Assembly (NCBI GenBank): GCA_944325195.1 | Contig: CALUZB010000015.1 | Location: 23,868 to 87,867 of the forward strand | Source: an uncultured Desulfovibrionaceae bacterium | Lineage (GTDB): Bacteria > Desulfobacterota > Desulfovibrionia > Desulfovibrionales > Desulfovibrionaceae | Direction: 5' to 3' | Length of the DNA: 64,000 bases | The notes under the pieces: generated by a model | What the model saw: the letters and a program-made list of their open reading frames with translations, nothing else | What the model was told of the DNA's origin: nothing | Database searches by the model: none | Shown here: positions 1 to 8,815 of the stretch, one piece after another | Layout of the letters: each line of letters opens with the position of its first letter | Numbering within the stretch: position 1 is the first letter of the stretch | Made by a program: the position numbers and the translations under genes

Positions 1-495
1 GCCGGACATCAGCACCGCATTGGGATAGATCCGGCAGTTGCTTTCAATCCGGCAATCTTCACCGATATAGCAGCCGGGAAAGATGCAACTGCCGCTTTTA
101 ATAACCGTTCTCGGGCCGATAAAGACGAAGGGATAAACCGTAACATCCGCTTCCAACTCCGCATCCGGGTGGATATATGCCAGAGGGCTCTGGCCGGAAA
201 ACTCCCCTTGCGGTTTTGAAAACAGCACCAAAACCTTGGCAAAGGCCAAGTAAGGGTTCTCGGCGATTAGAGCATTTTTTACTCTGCCCGCCTGTTTCGC
301 CTCAACAATTACCGCCCCGGCCTTGGTTGTATCCAGTTGCGGTGCGTATTTGGGGTTGGCCAGAAACGAAAGCTCATCCGGACCGGCGTCTTCCAGGGTA
401 TTCACCCCGTAAATCCGCTTGGAGCTGTCCGTTTCTTCCGCAAGCTCAAGACCAAGTTCAGCGGCCAGTTCCGCAAGAGTATAGCCCTGTTGCAC
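1..495 (-). CDS. lpxD: UDP-3-O-acylglucosamine N-acyltransferase, C-terminus cut by window edge
   Basis: LpxD adds the second R-3-hydroxyacyl chain to UDP-3-O-acylglucosamine in lipid A synthesis (cytoplasm, inner-membrane face). The N-terminal part reads [14 protein letters not shown] and, further on, [12 protein letters not shown], typical of the LpxD uridine-binding domain. It is followed by the start of the left-handed beta-helix hexapeptide repeats ([20 protein letters not shown]). The gene runs off the left edge, so only about 165 residues are visible. I place the start at a GTG (495) because AAGG sits about nine bases upstream; a TTG at 501 is also in frame. It follows ompH after only 11 bases, the usual ompH-lpxD order of the lipid A/outer-membrane operon. 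Confidence 0.9.
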   Translation of the reverse strand, partial: MQQGYTLAELAAELGLELAEETDSSKRIYGVNTLEDAGPDELSFLANPKYAPQLDTTKAGAVIVEAKQAGRVKNALIAENPYLAFAKVLVLFSKPQGEFSGQSPLAYIHPDAELEADVTVYPFVFIGPRTVIKSGSCIFPGCYIGEDCRIESNCRIYPNAVLMSG

Positions 496-506
496 AGTCA
501 AAAACC

Positions 507-1061
507 TTATTTGCTGTTGGCCCGGGCCGCGGCCGAATCCCAAACCTTATTCAGCTCGTCCAGCAGATCTTTGGTTACGTCCATGCTGTCGGAAGAGTAG
601 AGCACCCCGGCCTGACCGCTGTCCATGATCAGATCATAGCCGTTTTTCTCAGCATATTCCTTGGCGGCGATAACCACGGCGGCAAGAATTTCATTGCGAA
701 TGACCGTTTCTGCGTCGCGCACCTTGCTGTTGAAGGCGCGGGTGCGATCATTGTGATCGCGCATCATCTGTACCAGTTGGGCCCGTTTGGCCTGTTTTGC
801 TTCTGCGGAAAGGGCGGACGCCTGATTTTTCATTTCATCAGTAAGTTTTTCAATGTCCTTACCGAGCTTTTCAAGCTGATTGCGCTCTGCTGAAAAGGTT
901 TCCGTAAGCTTTTTTTCAGCCTCTTTATTGGCCTTGCTTTCGGTTACAACTTTCTGCAGGTTGGCTATTCCTACCTTGATTTCGGCTGCCTGGGCCTGTG
1001 TTCCAAAACTGAAAAGAAGAAGTAGACAAAGAACGAATGCGCTTGAAATGGCCTTGTACAT
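507..1061 (-). CDS. OmpH/Skp-family periplasmic chaperone
   Basis: A protein of 184 residues with a cleavable signal peptide ([20 protein letters not shown], likely cleaved after AQA). The mature part starts [21 protein letters not shown] and continues into a long coiled coil rich in K/E/Q, the standard Skp/OmpH architecture. The C-terminal part returns to strand ([14 protein letters not shown]). The family forms trimers that hold unfolded outer-membrane proteins in the periplasm. The start at 1061 is chosen over one five codons upstream because AAGGAG lies six bases before it. It is the first visible gene of the minus-strand ompH-lpxD unit. Confidence 0.92.
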   Translation of the reverse strand: MYKAISSAFVLCLLLLFSFGTQAQAAEIKVGIANLQKVVTESKANKEAEKKLTETFSAERNQLEKLGKDIEKLTDEMKNQASALSAEAKQAKRAQLVQMMRDHNDRTRAFNSKVRDAETVIRNEILAAVVIAAKEYAEKNGYDLIMDSGQAGVLYSSDSMDVTKDLLDELNKVWDSAAARANSK

Positions 1062-1275
1062 ATATTGCTCCTTCAATAAGAAGTAAATTAAAAAATTAGG
1101 GTGTTACCCCGGATAGGTCACTGTTATTCCGGAAAACACATCGGGATTATAACATATGTGAAGTGCTTTCCAAATCTACTGCCCTGATATCACGATAAAT
1201 ATAAAGCTACAAGCAGAACTTGATAGTTCCGACTTAATTCCCGCTGTCAGGATTGAACTAAAGCGGCATTCGGCT

Positions 1276-1809
1276 TCAGCTATTTTCCTGCCAGCCTTTG
1301 CAGACATCCAGCCATTCTTTGCTTCGGGAATAGAGAAAGAGTTCGGCGGGAGTAAGTTCTATCAGCGAATTAGGGCTGCCGCAGGCCGGGAAAACGGTGG
1401 CGAAGCGTTGCAGGGACACATCCAGGTAAACGTCCACCTGCTCCGGATTGACGGCAAACGGGCAAACTCCGCCTACGGCATGGCCAGTGATGGCCAGAGT
1501 TTCCGCCGGGGGAAGCATACGCGCCTTGAAGCCGAAATAGCTTTTGAATTTGGCATTGTCTATTTTGCTGTCGCCTGCGGCCACAATGAGCACACAGCCG
1601 AAGTTTTCAGCTGCTTGCTCGGAAGAAGCTGAGGCGGGGCCTTTTAAAGCAGGTGTTTTGGCGAAGGCAATGGTTTTGGCTATTCTGGCCGGGATTACTC
1701 CCAGTGTTTGGGCCGCCAATTCTACCGTGGCACAGGAGTCGTCCGGTTCAAGTACATCTTTTCCCCGTCCCCATTGATCTAAATATCGCTTTACCTCTGA
1801 AACGCTCAT
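1276..1809 (-). CDS. YbaK/EbsC-type aminoacyl-tRNA deacylase-like protein
   Basis: A 177-residue single-domain protein of the YbaK/ProX editing superfamily, which hydrolyses mischarged tRNAs such as Cys-tRNA(Pro) or Ala-tRNA(Pro) in trans. The visible family features are RIAKTIAFA, with the conserved lysine near residue 46, and ITGHAVGGVCPFAV, the loop that shapes the substrate pocket. Near the middle is an inserted stretch (TPALKGPASASSEQAAEN) between two core strands, longer than in E. coli YbaK. The exact amino acid it removes cannot be told from sequence. It stands alone on the minus strand, with lpxD/ompH downstream and crcB divergent upstream. Confidence 0.85.
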   Translation of the reverse strand: MSVSEVKRYLDQWGRGKDVLEPDDSCATVELAAQTLGVIPARIAKTIAFAKTPALKGPASASSEQAAENFGCVLIVAAGDSKIDNAKFKSYFGFKARMLPPAETLAITGHAVGGVCPFAVNPEQVDVYLDVSLQRFATVFPACGSPNSLIELTPAELFLYSRSKEWLDVCKGWQENS

Positions 1810-2150
1810 CCGAAGTTCCTTTATGGTTTAACCCCTTCCCCCTTAAGAGGAAAAGAAAGTTGACAAATCTGTAAAGCCGATGAAGCAGCTTTGTAACCCC
1901 GCCTGAAAGGCGGCGGCAGTCTGCACGGCCCCACCGGCTGCGCCGGTCAGTCGGAGCGGGTTGACTGGAATTGAGCAGCCGGTTGCAGTTATGGTTGACA
2001 AATGTCGGGCCTTGGGCGAGTTTATTGCGCATGCCCGGTCCACTCAGTCTGAGCTTATAAGCATAACACCGCGTGCAGGTTGGGCAGATGCCGATTGCGG
2101 GCTCACCTGTCCGCCGGGTTGATAATGTATCAGATGGGGAGTAATGATAT
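1810..2150. other. Intergenic region between ybaK-like gene and crcB
   Basis: About 340 bases without a supportable ORF. It contains a GC-rich inverted repeat (CCGCCTGAAAGGCGG near 1900-1914) and a second one (CCGGCTGCGCCGG near 1935-1947). I looked for a fluoride riboswitch upstream of crcB and did not find the conserved motif. The crcB ribosome-binding site (GGGGAG) lies just before 2151. Confidence 0.5.
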
Positions 2151-2534
2151 ATGCTTAAATCTGTTTTGGCAATCAGCGCGGGCGCGTCGTTGGGAGCGCT
2201 GTTGCGCTGGGGGTTGGCGTGCCTGCTGAACGCTGCCTTGCCGCCGCTGTTTTTGGGCACTTTGCTGGCCAACCTGTTGGGCGGCTATTTGATGGGAGTT
2301 GCCCTTGCCGCGTTTGCGGCCGGTTCCGGCATTCCGGAGGAGTTGCGCCTGATGCTTGTCACCGGGTTTCTGGGGGCCCTGACTACTTTCTCCACATTTT
2401 CTGCGGAAGTGACCCTGCTTCTGCAACAAGGCCGCCCGGGCTGGGCTTGCGGCACTATCGGGCTTAATGTCATCGGTTCGCTGGCGATGACTTTTCTGGG
2501 CCTCGGCACCTTTAACCTGATCAGGCAATTTTGA
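2151..2534 (+). CDS. crcB: Fluoride ion channel CrcB/FluC
   Basis: A 127-residue integral membrane protein with four predicted helices. FluC dimers export fluoride across the inner membrane. Signature segments are visible: [10 protein letters not shown] in helix 1, [14 protein letters not shown] in helix 2 with the pore asparagine, and [15 protein letters not shown] in helix 3 with the phenylalanine/threonine track that lines the pore. Length is normal for the family, and as a single-copy gene it presumably forms the antiparallel homodimer. A strong GGGGAG precedes the ATG by seven to eight bases. Confidence 0.93.
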   Translation: MLKSVLAISAGASLGALLRWGLACLLNAALPPLFLGTLLANLLGGYLMGVALAAFAAGSGIPEELRLMLVTGFLGALTTFSTFSAEVTLLLQQGRPGWACGTIGLNVIGSLAMTFLGLGTFNLIRQF

Positions 2535-2603
2535 GATGTTGACCTTATCATCCGGGAAGAGCCCGCAGGCAACACCCCTGTCCGCAGACCGCGATGCCCG
2601 GGC

Positions 2604-2987
2604 TCAGGCGCTCGCGTTTAAAATGGAGCCGAGCATTTCATCAGCGGTGCGGATAGAGGCGATATTCGCCTGATACGCTCTTTCCGCTGAAATCATATCC
2701 ACAAATTCGCGGGGAACGTCGGTATTGCTGGTTTCAACCCAGCCCATTCGTTGGTGGGCACGGCCGTCTATTTCCATATATACCGGGTGCTCAACAAATG
2801 CCCCCGGCCGGGCATCTTCGCTGATTTCAGAAATGCGTACACCCTGATCGCGCGGCCCGGTTTCAAAACGGGTGACGCTTGCCTTGAATTCGTTGGTATT
2901 CACGTTGGCCAGATTGTTGGCAGTGACCTGTAAACTGCTTGCCAGGGAATAAAGAGCGCTCATGCTGGGACTGGATTGAATGCGCAT
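2604..2987 (-). CDS. Orphan flagellar basal-body rod FlgC-like protein
   Basis: A 127-residue protein with both halves of the flagellar rod/hook family fold. The N-terminal helix reads MSALYSLASSLQVTANNLANVNTNEFKAS, and the C-terminal helix reads REFVDMISAERAYQANIASIRTADEM. FlgC and FlgG use these two helices to form the coiled-coil core of the rod. The true flgC of the flagellar operon is at 43468, so this is a second, isolated copy. The start at 2987 follows an AGAGAGG site. It sits beside nifU, away from any flagellar gene. It may be a rod-like accessory protein; its role is unknown. Confidence 0.8.
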   Translation of the reverse strand: MRIQSSPSMSALYSLASSLQVTANNLANVNTNEFKASVTRFETGPRDQGVRISEISEDARPGAFVEHPVYMEIDGRAHQRMGWVETSNTDVPREFVDMISAERAYQANIASIRTADEMLGSILNASA

Positions 2988-3178
2988 AGTAAACCTCTCT
3001 GGTTGCACTATACAGTATGTCGGGCAATTTGTCGATAAGCGAATGCAGTTTTGAGCGATAAAGCGAACCTGATTATTTAGTTGATGATTTCCACTTCACA
3101 CCTGTGGTTGTGAGTGTTATTATTTTTAAGCAGATGAGGCCGTAAGCGCGGCTATAACCTGATTTGGAGATACAACAT

Positions 3179-4057
3179 ATGTGGCAATATACCGATACGG
3201 TCCATGACCATTTCCTGAACCCGCGGAATGTGGGGGTAATTGAAGATGCGGATGCTGTGGGCGAGGTGGGAAGCCTGGCCTGTGGAGATGCTCTGAAGCT
3301 ATATCTTAAAATTGATAACGGCCGCATTGTGGATGCCAGATTCCAGACCTTCGGCTGCGCCAGCGCCATTGCTTCAAGTTCGGCCCTTACGGAATTGATC
3401 AAAGGTAAAACAGTTGACGAGGCCTTGAAAGTCACCAACAAAGAAATAGCCGACTATCTGGGGGGACTGCCCAAAGAGAAGATGCATTGTTCTGTAATGG
3501 GTCAGGAAGCCCTGGAGGCCGCCATTCGCAACTGGAAGGGCGAAGACGTGGTGGTGCAGGAAGCGGGTGAAATTATCTGCAAGTGTTTCGGCGTTACCGA
3601 TAACACTGTGCGTCGGGCCATTTGGGAAAACGGGCTGAAGAGCCTGGAAGATATCATCGACTACACCAAGGCCGGCGGGGCTTGCGGCCAGTGCCACGAC
3701 AAGCTGCAGGCGCTGCTTGCGGAAACTCTGGCCCGGATGCAGGTGAAAGAGGTTGACCCGGGCGGCAAGCCCACCGGAAAGGCCTTTGAGGAAATCCGGC
3801 CGGCCCGTCCCAAACTGACCAACCTGAAGCGGATGCAGTTGATAATGCAGGTGCTGGAAAATGAGATCCGGCCGGAACTGCAACGCAGCGGCGGGGATGT
3901 GGATCTCGTGGATGTGGATGGGAACAAGGTTTATGTGGAGTTGCACGGGCAGAACCAGGGGGACGCCGCCCGGCGGCAGACTCTGACAGGGGTTATTGAG
4001 CGCACCTTGCGGGAAAAGGTGGAAAACAACATTCATGTATTCGAGGTGTCTCAATGA
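3179..4057 (+). CDS. nifU: NifU-type Fe-S cluster scaffold with degenerate Nfu domain
   Basis: A 292-residue, three-domain NifU that builds Fe-S clusters on sulfur delivered by the adjacent NifS. The IscU-like domain (1-120) has its three cluster cysteines at C35 (SLACGD), C60 (FGCASAIAS) and C104 (MHCSVM). The central BFD-like [2Fe-2S] domain has C134-x-C136 and C169-x-x-C172. The C-terminal Nfu domain (215-292) keeps the fold, but where CxxC is expected it reads GQNQGDAARR, so N259 and D262 replace both cysteines. The start at 3179 follows GGAG. The stop overlaps the nifS start as ATGA, so translation is probably coupled. Confidence 0.93.
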   Translation: MWQYTDTVHDHFLNPRNVGVIEDADAVGEVGSLACGDALKLYLKIDNGRIVDARFQTFGCASAIASSSALTELIKGKTVDEALKVTNKEIADYLGGLPKEKMHCSVMGQEALEAAIRNWKGEDVVVQEAGEIICKCFGVTDNTVRRAIWENGLKSLEDIIDYTKAGGACGQCHDKLQALLAETLARMQVKEVDPGGKPTGKAFEEIRPARPKLTNLKRMQLIMQVLENEIRPELQRSGGDVDLVDVDGNKVYVELHGQNQGDAARRQTLTGVIERTLREKVENNIHVFEVSQ

Positions 4058-5202
4058 AATATATATATCTAGACAATAACGCGACTACCCAAGTCGCGCC
4101 GGAAGTGCTTGAGGCCATGCTTCCTTATCTTACGGAAGAATACGGTAACCCCTCAAGCATGTATGCGCTGGCCGGCAAATCAGAGCGGGCGGTTGCCCGC
4201 GCCCGGGAACAGGTAGCCGAATTGCTGGGAGCCGAACCTGATGAGATTATCTTCACTTCCTGCGGTACGGAAAGCGACAACACCGCGTTTTATTCCGCCC
4301 TGGAAACCCAGCCGGGCCGGGAACATCTGATTACCACCCGGGTGGAACATGCGGCTGTACTGAACAGCGCCCGGAACTATGAGCAGAAAGGTTTGCCGGT
4401 AACCTGGTTAGGTGTGGACGAATTCGGGCGGCTGAACCTGGACGAAGTGGAACAGGCCCTGTCTGCCGACACTGCCTTATTGTCGGTTATGTATGCCAAC
4501 AATGAAACCGGAACAATCTTCCCGGTTCCGCAAATCGCGGCACTGGCGGCCGAACGCGGCGTGCAGATGCTTACCGACGCGGTTCAGGCGGTGGGGAAGG
4601 TTCCAATCAACCTGAAAGAGCTTCCGGTTACTTATCTGGCCATGTCCGGGCATAAGCTGCATGCCCCTAAAGGAGTGGGGGTGTTGTACGTGCGCCGGGG
4701 AACCCGGTTCTGCCCTTTCGTTAAAGGCGGTCACCAGGAGCGTGGGCGGCGGGCCGGCACGGAAAACGTGCCGTATATTGTGGGTTTAGGCAAAGCCTGT
4801 GAATTGGCCATGAACCGGTTTCACGAGGAAGACCGGGTTGCCGGGTTGCGCGATCGCCTGGAAAAAGGCATTCTGGAGCTTGTGCCGGAGGCCGTGGTGA
4901 ATGGAGATGTGGAAAACCGGCTTCCCGGCACCACGAACATTTCCTTTAAACATATTGAGGGAGAAGCCATTCTGCTGCTGCTGGACAGGGTGGGCATCAT
5001 GGCCAGTTCCGGCTCGGCCTGCACTTCCGGTTCCCTGGAACCCTCACATGTGTTGCGCGCCATGGGCGTGCCTTATACTTATGCGCACGGCTCAATCCGC
5101 TTATCACTTTCAAGGTATAATACTGAAGATGATGTGGACTATGTGTTGCGGGAGTTGCCGCCGATTATCAAACGCCTGCGCGGGATTTCGCCGTTCAGTT
5201 AG
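4054..5202 (+). CDS. nifS: Cysteine desulfurase NifS
   Basis: A 382-residue PLP enzyme that converts cysteine to alanine plus enzyme-bound persulfide for Fe-S assembly. The N-terminus IYLDNNATTQVAPEV is typical. The PLP lysine is K201 in SGHKLHAPKG, and the catalytic cysteine is C323 in SSGSACTSGSLEPSHV, the long-loop group I arrangement of NifS/IscS. Length matches the family. The gene overlaps nifU by four bases and is followed by cysE, so this unit both makes and consumes cysteine. The rest of the nif regulon is not in this window, so the pair probably does general Fe-S work, as in other anaerobes lacking Isc. Confidence 0.95.
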   Translation: MKYIYLDNNATTQVAPEVLEAMLPYLTEEYGNPSSMYALAGKSERAVARAREQVAELLGAEPDEIIFTSCGTESDNTAFYSALETQPGREHLITTRVEHAAVLNSARNYEQKGLPVTWLGVDEFGRLNLDEVEQALSADTALLSVMYANNETGTIFPVPQIAALAAERGVQMLTDAVQAVGKVPINLKELPVTYLAMSGHKLHAPKGVGVLYVRRGTRFCPFVKGGHQERGRRAGTENVPYIVGLGKACELAMNRFHEEDRVAGLRDRLEKGILELVPEAVVNGDVENRLPGTTNISFKHIEGEAILLLLDRVGIMASSGSACTSGSLEPSHVLRAMGVPYTYAHGSIRLSLSRYNTEDDVDYVLRELPPIIKRLRGISPFS

Positions 5203-5356
5203 CCTGGCGGCGGGCAGGTTGCGCGTTGATGCCTGCATATTGAAACTGTATGTCTAATTATCAAGATACCGGGCGGTTTGGGTTTGAATAACTGCCCGGG
5301 CAATCCGGATACAAACCTAAAAGCGGACTCTGCTGAATAGATGCTTCGAGGTCAGT

Positions 5357-6286
5357 GTGGATAGCAAACCAAAATTCATTAAACTCAATATGCCTGTTCT
5401 GGAAGAAGTTGTGGACGAACTTTGCTCGCCGCGCTACCTGCAGCAATCGTCTTACCCGGTGTTGCACAGCACCCCCATGCCCTCGCTTTGTGAGCTGGAG
5501 GAGTTGGTCTTGCGTTTGCGTTCTCTGCTTTTTCCCGGGTTTTACGGTTCCGCCAGCTTACACGCTGAATCCATGCGCTATCATATGCAGGCCAACCTGG
5601 ATTCAATCTTCCGCATTCTGGCCGAGCAGATCCGCAGAGGCACCTGTTTTTCCGGCTGTGATTGCCCGGATGAGGAAGAGGCAATGTGCAAAGCTATGCA
5701 GTTTATTCAGCGTATTCCGGCAATCAAAGATTTGCTTCACAACGATGTGCTGGCCGCCTATGAGGGGGATCCCGCCGCCAAAAGCCCCGGTGAGACGATT
5801 TTCTGCTATCCAAGCATTCTTACCATGTCGCACCACCGGATTGCTCATGAGCTGTACCGGTTGAATGTGCCGCTTATTCCCCGCATTATCAGCGAAATGG
5901 CCCATTCCCGCACTGGTATAGACATTCACCCCGGCGCGCAAATCGGCGACTCTTTCTTTATTGACCACGGCACCGGCGTGGTCATCGGCGAAACCTGCAT
6001 TATCGGCAAACACTGCCGGATTTACCAGGGCGTTACCCTGGGGGCGTTGTCTTTCCAGAAAGACGAGGACGGCAGCCTGGTTAAAGGCATTGCCCGTCAC
6101 CCCATTCTGGAGGATGACGTGGTGGTTTATGCAAATGCCACTATTCTGGGGCGGGTGACTATCGGCAAGGGGTCAATTATCGGCGGTAACGTCTGGCTCA
6201 CCGCCAGTGTTCCGCCCGGCTCAAAAATTGTGCAGCAGCATTCCACCGCGCCTGCGCCGGATGAAGAAATGCTGGGGCATGAGTAA
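5357..6286 (+). CDS. cysE: Serine O-acetyltransferase
   Basis: A 309-residue enzyme that makes O-acetylserine from serine and acetyl-CoA, the first step of cysteine synthesis. The N-terminal half (1-170) is helical. The C-terminal half holds the left-handed beta-helix: HPGAQIGDSFFIDHGTGVVI carries the catalytic DH pair, followed by GETCIIGKHCRIYQGVTLGA and IGGNVWLT. It is longer at the N-terminus than E. coli CysE and resembles the EpsC-type proteins of anaerobes. The start is a GTG preceded by GAGG. It lies 154 bases after nifS in the same direction; a hairpin (CCGGGCGGTT paired with AACTGCCCGG, about 5270-5300) separates them. Confidence 0.93.
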   Translation: MDSKPKFIKLNMPVLEEVVDELCSPRYLQQSSYPVLHSTPMPSLCELEELVLRLRSLLFPGFYGSASLHAESMRYHMQANLDSIFRILAEQIRRGTCFSGCDCPDEEEAMCKAMQFIQRIPAIKDLLHNDVLAAYEGDPAAKSPGETIFCYPSILTMSHHRIAHELYRLNVPLIPRIISEMAHSRTGIDIHPGAQIGDSFFIDHGTGVVIGETCIIGKHCRIYQGVTLGALSFQKDEDGSLVKGIARHPILEDDVVVYANATILGRVTIGKGSIIGGNVWLTASVPPGSKIVQQHSTAPAPDEEMLGHE

Positions 6287-6291
6287 TTTTG

Positions 6292-6326
6292 ATGCGGCTA
6301 TTTCAACTTGTCCGTTTTAGCCGCAT
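6292..6326 (+). terminator. Possible cysE terminator hairpin
   Basis: Inverted repeat ATGCGGCTA / TAGCCGCAT with a 17-base loop starts a few bases after the cysE stop. There is no clear T-run after it, so termination is uncertain. Confidence 0.4.
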
Positions 6327-6550
6327 ATGTACCGGCCTTTATTATGTATAAGGTCTGAGCCGCAGCGATAACCCTTGCCTGGCGCAATTACCGCCAAAGG
6401 CGGCTTGGTTTTCTGTATGGTAGGGATCTGCTGTGTGGGGGGTAAGAACAACATTTTCAATTATCGATGTCTTATTGAACGCTTGTGCCGATGAGCCGCT
6501 TTGGCTGAGCTGGTTACGGTAAATCCGGTTTCATTCGTTAAAATTTGCAG

Positions 6551-6599
6551 AAACGTCAGAAGCCGTAAATGCTGCTTGCAAAGGCGGCTTCTGACGTTT
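6551..6599. terminator. 15-bp perfect hairpin between cysE and porin, probably bidirectional terminator
   Basis: Perfect inverted repeat AAACGTCAGAAGCCG (6551-6565) and CGGCTTCTGACGTTT (6585-6599) with a 19-base loop. It lies between convergent genes (cysE on plus, porin on minus) and would end transcripts from both sides. Between 6327 and 6550 nothing else was recognised. Confidence 0.7.
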
Positions 6600-6610
6600 A
6601 TGTTGATTGA

Positions 6611-6691
6611 GAGTGTTGCCCCAGAATAACTTTATGCGCCGGGTCACTGGTCAGGCGATCTACGCTTGAGTTGCATTCTTCGGCAACACTC
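6611..6691 (-). repeat. Large stem-loop in the 3' region of the porin transcript
   Basis: GAGTGTTGCC (6611-6620) pairs perfectly with GGCAACACTC (6682-6691) across a 61-base loop, directly after the porin stop codon on the minus strand. Together with the 15-bp hairpin just downstream, this makes a structured 3' UTR of about 145 bases. Confidence 0.55.
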
Positions 6692-6697
6692 GCAATT

Positions 6698-8146
6698 CTA
6701 GAAGGTGTAGATGAACTCGACAAAGCCTTTGTAGGCGTTGGAGTCAAAGCTGTCCGGCTTGTTGTCCAGGTTGAGGTGGATATAACCAAGCTCCACTTTT
6801 ACATCCAGATTGTCGTAGATGTTGATGACGTTGTCGAAGTTCACTTCCAGGCCTCTGTCCTGCCAACCGAACAATCCGTAAGTAGTGAAAGCTTCTTCCA
6901 GATCGTTGGTGTTGTTGGTTCCGCCAAAGTACAGAACGCGGATATGGGAAGTCAGGTTGTCGAAGTATTTGATGTTGTCAAGCGACGCGCCGATGCCCCA
7001 TTTCCCATACGGATCACTGCCCACGGTGAATTCGCGTCCCACATCGTTGTTGCGCGCGAAACCGAAGCTGGTCAGACCGAAGTAGGGAGTATAGGAGGGC
7101 ATCATTCCGTCCATGCCGTGATCGGTGAGGCCGTCGGAGCCTGAAGCATACCAGCCCCATATAGAGGGCGTAAAGTACTCCATTTTATAATCGAATTTCG
7201 CCATTACCGCCCAACCGTCCCGGTCCGGGTCCATTGTATTGGTCAGGTATGGATCGCCCTCAAGCACGGTGTCGGCGGTATAACTGCCGTACATCAAATC
7301 CAGGTAAGCATAAAACGGGTCAAGATATGAAAAGGTGAGCGCTGTGCCGACCCACCAGGCTCTGCCGTTGTCGCCGAGAGTACCGGTGGCGGAGAGCCAG
7401 GGAGCGATGGCCCCGGTGTTGCCGCGTTCGCCCGTAGCCCGATCGATAAACCGGGTATCCACGTCGCCGATCATCGCAAACATGGTGTAGGGGTTGATGC
7501 TCAGCACATCGGGCACATCAATCGGGACGGACAGGATGAGCGAATCGATTTCGTCGCTGTTATACTTGTAATCGTGGGTTCCAAGGTAGGCGTCCCAGGG
7601 ACGGAACCAGGCCACGGACACGCCCACTTCCTCGGTAATGTCTTTGGAAAGCACCATGCCGAAAGCGTTGTCGTCGAAGATTGATCCCCCGCCGCCGTAA
7701 TCGCCCCGCCATACCGCCTGGGGCAGGCCGAACCATTGCAGGCCCATTCTGGTATTGACGTCTATGCCCGGGATGAGCCAGTCCAGATACCAGAATTTGG
7801 TTCCCACGCTGACCCCGTCGGCGCCCATTGCGCCGCCGGCTCCGGGCCCGGCATAGCCGCCGCCCCAAGTGGCGCCGCCGCCATGCCCCCAGTCCGTGGT
7901 GGTTACGTTCAACTGGAGAACGCCCTTCAGGTTTTCATTGACTATGAACTGAAATCGGTTACTCATTTTTTGACGGGCATCGAACTTCTCGTCTGTTGTA
8001 AACTTATTCCAGTCGGTATTGTCGTATAGCCCGAACCCAAAGACCATTTTGCCGGAGTATTTGATCTCCACATCGTCCGCCAATGCACTTCCCGCTCCCG
8101 CGAAAGCCATGCAAGCCCCTGCAATTAATGCAAACATCTTTTTCAT
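6698..8146 (-). CDS. Desulfovibrio-type outer membrane porin
   Basis: A 482-residue secreted protein with signal peptide MKKMFALIAGACMAFAGAGS, cleaved after ALA. It is rich in alternating aromatic/polar beta strands and ends in GFVEFIYTF, the terminal-phenylalanine signal for outer-membrane insertion. It resembles the homotrimeric porin family abundant in Desulfovibrio. Family-like blocks include KMVFGFGLYDNT, a GGGATWGGGY glycine loop and the GAMGADGVSVGTKFWYLDW region. The second porin at 19462 shares these blocks. GGAGGAG lies five to six bases before the ATG. The selected solute is unknown; its position next to the MBL/MFS/hydrolase region suggests it may serve that uptake system. Confidence 0.88.
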   Translation of the reverse strand: MKKMFALIAGACMAFAGAGSALADDVEIKYSGKMVFGFGLYDNTDWNKFTTDEKFDARQKMSNRFQFIVNENLKGVLQLNVTTTDWGHGGGATWGGGYAGPGAGGAMGADGVSVGTKFWYLDWLIPGIDVNTRMGLQWFGLPQAVWRGDYGGGGSIFDDNAFGMVLSKDITEEVGVSVAWFRPWDAYLGTHDYKYNSDEIDSLILSVPIDVPDVLSINPYTMFAMIGDVDTRFIDRATGERGNTGAIAPWLSATGTLGDNGRAWWVGTALTFSYLDPFYAYLDLMYGSYTADTVLEGDPYLTNTMDPDRDGWAVMAKFDYKMEYFTPSIWGWYASGSDGLTDHGMDGMMPSYTPYFGLTSFGFARNNDVGREFTVGSDPYGKWGIGASLDNIKYFDNLTSHIRVLYFGGTNNTNDLEEAFTTYGLFGWQDRGLEVNFDNVINIYDNLDVKVELGYIHLNLDNKPDSFDSNAYKGFVEFIYTF

Positions 8147-8237
8147 CTACACTCCTCCAAGCCGGTATAGTGAAACCATTCAACCGAATCCGGCCATTCC
8201 GGATCCGTGTCGCCGTGCGAAAACCAAGTTTGACCTT

Positions 8238-8253
8238 GGTGAAGCGCTTCACC
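8238..8253. promoter_or_regulatory. Perfect 16-bp palindrome upstream of porin
   Basis: GGTGAAGCGCTTCACC is a perfect palindrome centred on CG, 92 bases before the porin start codon. The TGAAGCGCTTCA core has the shape of LacI-family operators. No LacI-family gene is visible in the window, so the binding protein is unknown. Confidence 0.5.
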
Positions 8254-8815
8254 GCGTTCAAACCAGACATCGCCCGACGATAAACCCTCCCGTTAAGCGT
8301 TCCGACGGCGGCGCGCACCGGTAACTTGCCGGACGCCGGTGGACTTGCCGGGATTGTTTGTTCAAGCTGGAGCGGATTGACTTTGAGTCAATTCCACAGT
8401 GGATACTACCGGCAACCGGTAAGTGTTTTGCCGGTTCCGGGGACAGGTACGGCAGTGGCCGCACCTGTGATCCGAAGAGCACGATATTCAAATCTGCTCT
8501 TAAAGGCTCCATGCCGATTAACGTTTCAATAGTTCGCTTAGCCGTTTAACGGCGAGAATGTTCTAATGTTGCGTAAACAGCAAAATTACGTCCCATCACA
8601 GGCGGCGGGACCGCCGCCTGTTCCCGTTTGCCGGCAGAGAATTCCTGACCTCTGCCGGGTTTTCCAGGAGTGCCTGCCCTGGAAGCAGAGCCACTTTGGG
8701 AAGCATCTTCAGTGGAAGCTTCCGGTTATGGCGCATATCTTAATTTAACAGCGTTTTATGCCGTCGCAGCCGGAAACCGTCTTTACCGGCCAATTTAAAA
8801 TCACAACCGGCCGGT
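8254..8815. other. Gene-free region between porin and MBL-fold gene
   Basis: About 560 bases with no supportable ORF. Besides the terminator at 8598-8621 it carries a short palindrome GCCGTTTAACGGC near 8540-8552 and several CCGG-rich inverted repeats (8405-8440). Confidence 0.4.
8598..8621 (-). terminator. GC-rich hairpin ending the MBL transcript
   Basis: ACAGGCGGCGG (8598-8608) pairs with CCGCCGCCTGT (8611-8621), an 11-bp perfect stem with a minimal loop. It lies 195 bases downstream of the MBL-fold gene on the minus strand. Confidence 0.5.

Noticed and set aside
1810..2150. Possible fluoride riboswitch upstream of crcB
   Set aside because: The conserved riboswitch motifs could not be found; only simple GC-rich inverted repeats are present.
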